A stretch of 11,954 bases of DNA from an uncultured Bacilli bacterium. Its GTDB lineage: Bacteria > Bacillota_I > Bacilli_A > RF39 > UBA660. The position numbers and the translations under genes are program-made. The notes under the pieces are model-generated. The model was not told where the DNA came from. It did not search any database and saw only the letters and a program-made list of their open reading frames with translations. Of the stretch, positions 6,685 through 11,954 are shown piece after piece; the stretch's first letter is position 1, and each line of letters opens with the position of its first letter. The stretch lies in NCBI GenBank assembly GCA_947630865.1, contig CANRJE010000034.1:1-11954 (forward strand), read 5' to 3'.

Positions 6685-9363
6685 TTAGATACCATTTTTT
6701 ATTTCTTCAAAAGAAGAATCAATAAATTCTACGGTTTTTCCAGCACCTTGAGCAAATTTTTCAGATCCTCCCCCATTGCCATTTGAATTAGAAGAAATTA
6801 ATTTAATCATCAAAGAAGCATTTATTCGAGAATTACTACGAGCAATAAAAGTTGGAGCATCACCTTTAATATTAGCAATTAAGATAAAGATATCAGCATA
6901 CTTATTAGCAAGTGTATCTAAGATATTTTTTAAAGATTCATTTTCTTCATTATGAACTTTCATAAGTAAAAGTTTAATATCTTTAACTTCTTTAATATTT
7001 TTTTCATAAAGACTTAAATCTGAAACAGCATTTTCAGCTTTTAATTTTTGATATTCTTTTTCAAAATCATGAACTAAAGTACCAATCTCACTATCTTTTT
7101 TCTTTAATTCAACGATATCTTTATATGATTCAGGTTTTGTTTCTAAATATTTAACATTTAACTTTAATTTTAAACCATCTCTTTTAGCCATTAAAGCAAT
7201 ATTTTTAGCTTTCATAATATTTTTTACGATATTATCATTATATGGTTTAGCAATTTTTAATAAAGCATCTTCAATACTATCTTTAGTAGCTCCAGTTATA
7301 CGGAAAGTGTTACTTCCTTTATTTTCAAGAGATAAAATAGCAAACTTTTTAATATCTTTAGTATTTTTAACATGGCATCCACCACATAGTTCTTTTGAAT
7401 TACCAATTTGAACTAATCTTACTGTATCTTGATATTTATTTGTAAATAGTGCCATAACCTCAGTTGTATCTATCTCTTTAATATCTTTCTCCGTTGTTTT
7501 TCTTTCGATGTTTTTATTTATATAATCATTTACAAATTCTTCTACTTTAATAAGTTCTTTGTCTGTAATTTTACCACGATAAGTGAAATCAAAACGCATA
7601 TAAGTATCAGCAACATAACTTCCTGCTTGATGAATTTCTTTATCGATTAGAGTTTGAAGAGCAAGTTGTAAAATATGGACAGTTGAATGATTAGCTTCAA
7701 TATTTAAACGTCTTTCTTTATCTACTAATTCTAAAACTTCAGAATCAGAAGTTATTTTACCACTTAATACTTTTACTTTATGAATATTAATACCATTTGG
7801 TGACTTTATAACATCAAGTACTCGAGCTTTAAAATTATCGCCTATTAGCATACCAGTATCGCTTATTTCACCACCTGCTTCTGCATAAAAACATGTTTTA
7901 TCAAGTACTAAATATCCATCTTTTTCTAAACTATCTACTATTTTATCATTTTTAATTAATCCAATAACTTTACCTTTTAATTCATAAACTTCATAGATAA
8001 ATTCTGAATCAACTTTATAATTTAAAAGCAATTCATTTTGTTTTTGCATAGATTCTTGTTGTTTTTGATTATTTTTAGATAATTCTTTTTGCTTTTGCAT
8101 ACATTTATCAAATTCTTCTCTACTAGTTGTAAAACCTTTTTCTTCAAGATATTCAAGGGTTAATTCAAAAGGGAATCCATAAGTATCATATAGTTTGAAA
8201 GCATCTGCTCCACTTATTTTATAGTCAAGTGTCTCATTCATTAACTCTTCTAATTTCTTTTCACCTGTATCCAAAGTTTTTAAGAATAATTCTTCTTCTT
8301 CTTTTATTAATTTTTTAACAGTTTTTGCTTCATCTACTAAATAAGGATAAACGGATTTCATATTATTAACAACAGAATCAACTAATTTATACATGAAAGT
8401 TCCTTTAAGTCCTAATTTTCTTCCATATCGAACACTTCTTCTTAATAGTCTTCTTAAAATATAACCTCGTCCAACATTATCAAATGATGCTCCATCAGCA
8501 AGGGCAAAAGTTAAGGCTCTAATATGGTCAGCTAAAACTTTATAAGGCATTGATCCATCATATAAAGTCTCACTTAATTCTTCAATTTGACGAATGATTG
8601 GCAAGAATAAATCTGTATCGAAGTTACTATCAGCATCTTGAAAAATACATGCCCATCTTTCAAGTCCTGCCCCTGTATCAATATTTTTACTTGGAAGTTC
8701 TTGGTAATCCTTTCTATCTACTCCTTCTTTAGAGTTATATTGACTAAAAACATTATTCCAAATTTCAACAAATCGTTCATTATCTTCACCTTTTTTAAAA
8801 TGTTCTAAGGCCTTCCCATCATAATCATATTTTTCTCCTCTATCAAAGAAAATTTCACTATCAGGTCCACATGGTCCTTCACCAATTTCCCAGAAATTAT
8901 CTTCAAGTTTGATAATATGATTTTTAGGAACACCTAAACTTTGCCATTTTTCATAAGTAAAATTATCATCAGGATAAATAGTAAAATATAGTTTTTCAAT
9001 TGGAATTGCAAACCATTTATCACTAGTTAATAATTCAATTGCAAATTCCATAGCCTCTTTTTTAAAGTAATCACCAATGGAAAAATTTCCCATCATTTCA
9101 AAGAAAGTATGGTGACGTCTAGTAACTCCAACGTTTTCAATATCATTAGTTCTAATACATTTTTGAATGTTTGTAATACGTCTATTCTCAGGAACAACCG
9201 AACCATCAAAATATTTTTTTAAAGGTGTAACACCAGCATTAATCCAAAGTAGGGATTCATCATCTTTTGGTATCAAAGGTGCACTTTCTACAATTTTATG
9301 GCCTTTACTTTCAAAGTATTTAAGCCACATTTCTCTTATTTCGAAACTTGTCATTTTTCGCAT
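6685..9363 (-). CDS. alaS: Alanine--tRNA ligase
   Basis: This enzyme charges tRNA-Ala with alanine and hydrolyses mischarged Ser- and Gly-tRNA-Ala. The 892-residue protein has the full layout. The class II catalytic core contains RRHHTFFEMMGNFSIGD and WEIGEGPCGPDSE. The tRNA-recognition region has ADHIRALTFALADG and GRGYILRRLLRR. The editing domain has HSTVH (zinc-type HxxxH, 559-563) and CGGCH (660-664). The C-Ala domain has GNGGGSEKFAQGAG. CGGCH replaces the usual CGGTH. A Gln/Lys-rich stretch sits around 423-445. I chose the ATG at 9363, one base after the cmk stop. A GTG three codons upstream overlaps cmk, and another ATG three codons downstream is also possible. Expression should depend on the T-box upstream of cmk. 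Confidence 0.98.
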   Translation of the reverse strand: MRKMTSFEIREMWLKYFESKGHKIVESAPLIPKDDESLLWINAGVTPLKKYFDGSVVPENRRITNIQKCIRTNDIENVGVTRRHHTFFEMMGNFSIGDYFKKEAMEFAIELLTSDKWFAIPIEKLYFTIYPDDNFTYEKWQSLGVPKNHIIKLEDNFWEIGEGPCGPDSEIFFDRGEKYDYDGKALEHFKKGEDNERFVEIWNNVFSQYNSKEGVDRKDYQELPSKNIDTGAGLERWACIFQDADSNFDTDLFLPIIRQIEELSETLYDGSMPYKVLADHIRALTFALADGASFDNVGRGYILRRLLRRSVRYGRKLGLKGTFMYKLVDSVVNNMKSVYPYLVDEAKTVKKLIKEEEELFLKTLDTGEKKLEELMNETLDYKISGADAFKLYDTYGFPFELTLEYLEEKGFTTSREEFDKCMQKQKELSKNNQKQQESMQKQNELLLNYKVDSEFIYEVYELKGKVIGLIKNDKIVDSLEKDGYLVLDKTCFYAEAGGEISDTGMLIGDNFKARVLDVIKSPNGINIHKVKVLSGKITSDSEVLELVDKERRLNIEANHSTVHILQLALQTLIDKEIHQAGSYVADTYMRFDFTYRGKITDKELIKVEEFVNDYINKNIERKTTEKDIKEIDTTEVMALFTNKYQDTVRLVQIGNSKELCGGCHVKNTKDIKKFAILSLENKGSNTFRITGATKDSIEDALLKIAKPYNDNIVKNIMKAKNIALMAKRDGLKLKLNVKYLETKPESYKDIVELKKKDSEIGTLVHDFEKEYQKLKAENAVSDLSLYEKNIKEVKDIKLLLMKVHNEENESLKNILDTLANKYADIFILIANIKGDAPTFIARSNSRINASLMIKLISSNSNGNGGGSEKFAQGAGKTVEFIDSSFEEIKNGI

Positions 9364-9364
9364 T

Positions 9365-10027
9365 TTAATCACGAACCTTTCTATATTTTAAAATTTCATT
9401 TATAACTTCATCAATTGTCATATCAGTAGAATCTACAAGAATAGCATCATCTGCTTGTTTTAAAGGACTAATCTCACGATGCATATCTCTATAATCTCTT
9501 TCTTTTATATCTTTTAAAACTTCTTCATAAGTTAATTCAAGACCTTTTTCTTTTTGTTCAATATATCTTCTTCTTGCTCTTTCTTCACAACTTGCCGTTA
9601 AATAAATTTTAAGATTAGCATTAGGAAGAACAACAGTCCCAATATCTCTTCCTTCCATAACAATATTATTCGTTTTAGCATATTCTTTTTGCATTCTTAC
9701 TAAATTTTCTCTTACTTTTTCGTATACTCCAACTTTACTAGCTGCTCTACTACATTCTTCAGTTCTAATTTCTAAACTAACATCTTCTTGATTTAAATAA
9801 ACAGTTGTCTTATTATCCTTATATTTCAATTTAATATCAATTTTATCTAAATTAGCATTAATAGATTTTTCATCATCTAAAGAAATGTTATTTTTAATAA
9901 AATATAAACCTGTTGCTCGATACATCGCTCCTGTATCTACATACAAAAAATTTAACTTATTAGCTAAACCTTTAGCAACTGTCCCCTTTCCACTTCCTGC
10001 TGGACCATCAATCGCAATACTATACAT
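9365..10027 (-). CDS. cmk: Cytidylate kinase
   Basis: This cytosolic kinase phosphorylates CMP and dCMP to the diphosphates, using ATP. It has 220 residues, the normal length for the bacterial short form. Motifs are the P-loop GPAGSGKGT at 8-16, DTGAMYRA at 31-38, EGRDIGTVVLPNA at 125-137, the lid arginines around 149-154 (ERARRR) and RDYRDMHRE at 177-185. The SD is AGGAGG (10038-10033), placed just after the T-box terminator. It is the first gene of cmk-alaS-holA. In many Firmicutes cmk instead sits near rpsA or der, so this position under an alanine-type T-box is uncommon as far as I know. Confidence 0.97.
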   Translation of the reverse strand: MYSIAIDGPAGSGKGTVAKGLANKLNFLYVDTGAMYRATGLYFIKNNISLDDEKSINANLDKIDIKLKYKDNKTTVYLNQEDVSLEIRTEECSRAASKVGVYEKVRENLVRMQKEYAKTNNIVMEGRDIGTVVLPNANLKIYLTASCEERARRRYIEQKEKGLELTYEEVLKDIKERDYRDMHREISPLKQADDAILVDSTDMTIDEVINEILKYRKVRD

Positions 10028-10047
10028 AACTTCCTCCTCTTTTTATA

Positions 10048-10234
10048 TAAAAAAGACCAACTAGGAGTGCAATAGCACGGTACCATCCTAATTTGGTCTT
10101 AATTTTTATAACGGTATCCCGAAATCCTAAATAAGCAGCCTTTCATATTAACAAATATTAAGTTCCATCAACCCTTAACTTTCTATAAATTCATTAATAT
10201 TACTTCGAATATTTAATAGATTTTAAATTTTACA
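10048..10234 (-). promoter_or_regulatory. T-box riboswitch, probably tRNA-Ala
   Basis: This leader senses uncharged tRNA and allows read-through into cmk-alaS-holA. Stem I base: AAATC (10223-10219) pairs GATTT (10126-10122), and TTAAATA (10216-10210) pairs TATTTAG (10133-10127). The specifier loop has GAAGTA on the left (10206-10201) and GAAAGGCTGCT on the right (10144-10134). Above it ATATTAA (10200-10194) pairs TTAATAT (10151-10145). The distal hairpin TTAAG/CTTAA has an 11-nt loop GGTTGATGGAA, like that of glyQS. The T-box bulge is TGGTACC (10085-10079). Its fourth base T would pair with discriminator base A, as in tRNA-Ala, while tRNA-Gly and tRNA-Cys carry U. GCT specifiers are present at 10139-10137 and 10136-10134, and alaS is downstream. 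A GGC (Gly) reading of the same loop is possible but does not fit the bulge. Confidence 0.92.
10049..10100 (-). terminator. T-box terminator hairpin
   Basis: AAGACCAA (10100-10093) pairs with TTGGTCTT (10060-10053), followed by a run of six T ending at 10049. Inside it TAGGA (10090-10086) pairs with TCCTA, and GTGC pairs with GCAC across TATT. The antiterminator with its TGGTACC bulge therefore lies within the terminator arms. Confidence 0.85.
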
Positions 10235-10240
10235 TCATTA

Positions 10241-10289
10241 ATTGTATCACAAAGTAAATTAAAATACTAGTCTTTTTTATAAATATCAA
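10241..10289 (-). promoter_or_regulatory. Promoter(s) of the T-box/cmk-alaS-holA operon
   Basis: The nearer candidate is an extended -10, TGA-TACAAT (10249-10241), without a good -35; it would start the leader near 10234, just before Stem I. A second candidate is TTGATA (10289-10284), a 17-nt spacer and TATTTT (10266-10261), starting about 20 bases earlier. Which one is used cannot be decided by eye. Confidence 0.55.
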
Positions 10290-10336
10290 TCATTTCCTAT
10301 CTATAATTATTATCTGATTAAATCTATAATATTTTT

Positions 10337-11320
10337 CTATATTAAGCCTTTTACTATTTTTTGAAATTCTTTAAGTCTTACTAAATAAGCATATTTTGCT
10401 AATAGTTTAACATCACTTGGTAATTCAGCCTTTAATTTTTTTTCAACTTTTTCAAAAATCTTATCCATATCTATTTCATGAGCTAAAATATCATTGCAAT
10501 AATCATAGACTACATCATCTTCAATTAACGCTTCTAAAGTATCTTTCCAAAATGATTCTAATCCTCCTTCTTCCTTTTTTCTATAAAGTCCTATTCTAGG
10601 ATTAGCAATATCAGTTGCTTCTTTTAAAGCTTCATAATCGTTAAGTAACAATTGAATAGTTTCAATATCATTATCTAAAAGTAAAGAAGATTCACTATCA
10701 TAATTAGGACTTAAATAAATATTATTAGTATCTTTAACAAAAGAATAATTTTCAATATGTTTATCCGTTTCTAACATTAAAATTGCAAAAGCTAAACGTT
10801 TTTTAAAATCTAAAATATTTTTATTTATTATGGAACTAGAATATCCCATCTTTTTTAAAGATAATTCTAATTTATTAATAGCAAAATTATAATCAACAGC
10901 ATCTATATATTCACTATCATTATCTTCACCAATTAAATCATGTAAACTTATAAGTTCTAAGTTCTCATCATGCATCAGAACAGAAAAAACTCCTTTAACA
11001 ATATTTTCCTTATCATCTTTAATTTTAATTAAATCATAAGAAGCTGCTGGAATATTTAAAAATTTAGAAATCTCTTCAACAATCAATTCAGCATAAATTC
11101 CATAATTAGATATTTCATCAAGTTTAATTTCACCTTTTAGTAAAACTTTTTCATTTTTAAAAGAAGTCCAATATTTTAATCTATTTTGATTTCCTCTTAA
11201 TTCTCTTGCTTCTTTATTATATGAAAAATTTATTTTGGTTAAATCTAAAAAACCTTCCTTATCTCTAAAATTTTCTAGTTCCTTTAAAGAATAGTCTACT
11301 TCTAAATACTTTCTTACCAT
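10337..11320 (-). CDS. Stand-alone HipA/CtkA-like protein kinase
   Basis: This is a 327-residue soluble protein with signs of the HipA-fold serine/threonine kinase. The middle has TDKHIENYSF at 185-194, matching the family's catalytic NTDRHxxNW segment (D186, N191). IYLSPNYDSESSLL follows (D208), matching the metal-binding PxYDxxxSL segment. Upstream, EKVLLKGE (K62) and YAELIVEEISKFLNIP (E78) fit the nucleotide-binding lobe and its partner helix. The length is close to the single-chain CtkA kinase of Helicobacter and shorter than E. coli HipA. No HipB-like DNA-binding antitoxin is adjacent. It begins 11 nt after the Nudix stop with GGAGG as SD, so the two are one transcript. Kinase activity is inferred from motifs; the substrate is unknown. 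Confidence 0.72.
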   Translation of the reverse strand: MVRKYLEVDYSLKELENFRDKEGFLDLTKINFSYNKEARELRGNQNRLKYWTSFKNEKVLLKGEIKLDEISNYGIYAELIVEEISKFLNIPAASYDLIKIKDDKENIVKGVFSVLMHDENLELISLHDLIGEDNDSEYIDAVDYNFAINKLELSLKKMGYSSSIINKNILDFKKRLAFAILMLETDKHIENYSFVKDTNNIYLSPNYDSESSLLLDNDIETIQLLLNDYEALKEATDIANPRIGLYRKKEEGGLESFWKDTLEALIEDDVVYDYCNDILAHEIDMDKIFEKVEKKLKAELPSDVKLLAKYAYLVRLKEFQKIVKGLI

Positions 11321-11331
11321 CTAATCCTCCA

Positions 11332-11895
11332 TTATTTATTTTTATTAAAATAAGCAAGTAAAGCATACCTAGTTGCACCACTTAAATAAATGTTATCATA
11401 AAAAGGAATTCCCTCATATAACTCTTTATTTAATCTTTCATAAACGATATCTTCATCTAAATAAATTAAATCCTCTGAAATTATTTCCATAGAATCGAGA
11501 TGTCTTGTTGATATTCCTGATACTCTTCCTGTTAAAATAGTAAGATTCTCATCAGAAACAGAAATATCCATAAGTGTTTTAGTAGCTAATATACTTAAAT
11601 CTTCAACTTTTAATCCTGTCTCTTCTTCTGTTTCTCGATAACTAGCTTCAAATACATCTTCCCCATCTTCAATTAAACCAGCTGGAAATTCAAGGTAATA
11701 ATCGCCAGTTGTTGATCTAAATTCTTTAATAAAAACTAATTTATTATCTTTCTTTGGAATTACTAAAACTGATGGTTTACTTCTTACAATAGTATGTGTT
11801 AAAACTTCTTTATCTAAATTACTATAAGTAACATCATATATTTTCATTCTAATTGTCTCTTTGATTAATTTTTCACGAGTTAATTTCAAATCCAT
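11332..11895 (-). CDS. Nudix hydrolase, ADP-ribose pyrophosphatase-like
   Basis: This enzyme hydrolyses a nucleoside diphosphate linked to another group. The 187-residue protein has the Nudix box from G73 to L95: G-LIEDG-E-DVFEASY-RE-TEEE-TGL. The metal-binding residues fall in REtEEE, and one hydrophobic box position is Thr (T89). The preceding LEFPAGLIEDGE and the EFR before it are typical of the NudF/ADP-ribose branch, but the proline usually found about 15 residues after the box is absent, so the substrate is open. An in-frame TAG directly before the ATG rules out a longer protein. A start at residue 17 (11847) is possible but has only a weak SD. No SD lies at normal linear distance from 11895; see the leader RNA. 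Confidence 0.9.
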   Translation of the reverse strand: MDLKLTREKLIKETIRMKIYDVTYSNLDKEVLTHTIVRSKPSVLVIPKKDNKLVFIKEFRSTTGDYYLEFPAGLIEDGEDVFEASYRETEEETGLKVEDLSILATKTLMDISVSDENLTILTGRVSGISTRHLDSMEIISEDLIYLDEDIVYERLNKELYEGIPFYDNIYLSGATRYALLAYFNKNK

Positions 11896-11950
11896 CTAAA
11901 TGTCGAGTAGACAAGTCTCGACTACACCTCTCTTTCATTTAGTGAGAGGT
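11896..11950 (-). promoter_or_regulatory. Structured leader RNA of the Nudix-kinase operon
   Basis: Hairpin A pairs ACCTCTC (11950-11944) with GAGAGGT (11932-11926). Hairpin B pairs GTCGAG (11922-11917) with CTCGAC (11907-11902). The loop of A holds CTAAATG (11942-11936), complementary to CATTTAG (11902-11896) just before the start codon; this allows a pseudoknot or an alternative fold. The only good SD, GAGGTG (11930-11925), is inside hairpin A and 29 nt from the ATG. With B folded out, the remaining spacing is 8 nt. This suggests control of translation. The 5' end may lie outside the window. Confidence 0.55.
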
Positions 11951-11954
11951 TTGT

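Noticed and set aside
9167..9391. Plus-strand open frame of 74 codons
   Set aside because: It mirrors the conserved N-terminal coding region of alaS and has no start signal; a shadow frame.
10270..10336. Terminator after the HipA-like kinase gene
   Set aside because: Only a direct repeat of TTATAGAT is present; no stable inverted repeat with a T-run, so no terminator is claimed.
10417..10599. Plus-strand open frame of 60 codons
   Set aside because: It is antisense to the HipA-like kinase gene and has a composition set by that gene; no SD.
10337..11320. HipBA toxin-antitoxin module
   Set aside because: No small helix-turn-helix HipB-like gene lies on either side; the upstream partner is a Nudix hydrolase and downstream is the T-box leader.
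11902..11950. tRNA gene or CRISPR repeat in the palindromic stretch
   Set aside because: The two hairpins lack a tRNA cloverleaf and a T-arm sequence, and there is no repeated unit with spacers.

Overview
The window is strongly AT-rich DNA from a low-GC Gram-positive bacterium. Supporting signs are strong Shine-Dalgarno (SD) sequences, a T-box leader, MscL, and a Firmicutes/Mollicutes-like DnaX-clamp-loader delta subunit. I would place it near the Bacilli or the Mollicutes-related uncultured gut lineages, but that placement is inference. Tryptophan is encoded by TGG. All ten stop codons visible in the window are TAA or TAG, none TGA. Apart from one 28-codon gene, every gene lies on the minus strand, so the biological order runs from high to low coordinates.

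Layout in transcription order. (1) 11950-10337: a structured leader RNA, then a Nudix hydrolase and a stand-alone HipA/CtkA-like kinase, 11 nt apart. (2) 10249-5763: a promoter and a T-box riboswitch, most likely for tRNA-Ala, followed by cmk (CMP kinase), alaS (alanyl-tRNA synthetase) and holA (DNA polymerase III delta). The genes are packed with one base between stop and start. (3) 5730-4601: a promoter, then upp (uracil phosphoribosyltransferase) and mscL (mechanosensitive channel), ending at a bidirectional terminator. (4) 4468-4554, plus strand: a tiny one-helix membrane peptide with its own promoter, convergent with mscL and sharing its terminator. (5) 4375 down to 1: a promoter, then a polysaccharide flippase, a family 2 glycosyltransferase with membrane helices, and a CtpE-like cation P-type ATPase that is cut by the window edge.

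How the parts work together. Group 2 puts pyrimidine nucleotide recycling, tRNA charging and a replisome subunit under an amino-acid-sensing switch. Group 5 looks like a small envelope operon in which a sugar polymer is made and moved across the membrane, followed by an ion pump. Group 1 pairs a nucleotide-sugar-type hydrolase with a kinase of the HipA fold without an antitoxin partner.

The least ordinary parts are non-coding. The Nudix leader can fold so that its SD is either hidden or brought close to the start codon. The T-box antiterminator is nested inside its terminator. A perfect 7-1-7 palindrome sits between the divergent flippase and peptide promoters. The only stretches over about 250 bases without a large gene are 4329-4600 and 10028-10336, and both are explained by these elements. 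The AT-rich part at 10270-10336 shows nothing convincing beyond one possible second promoter.
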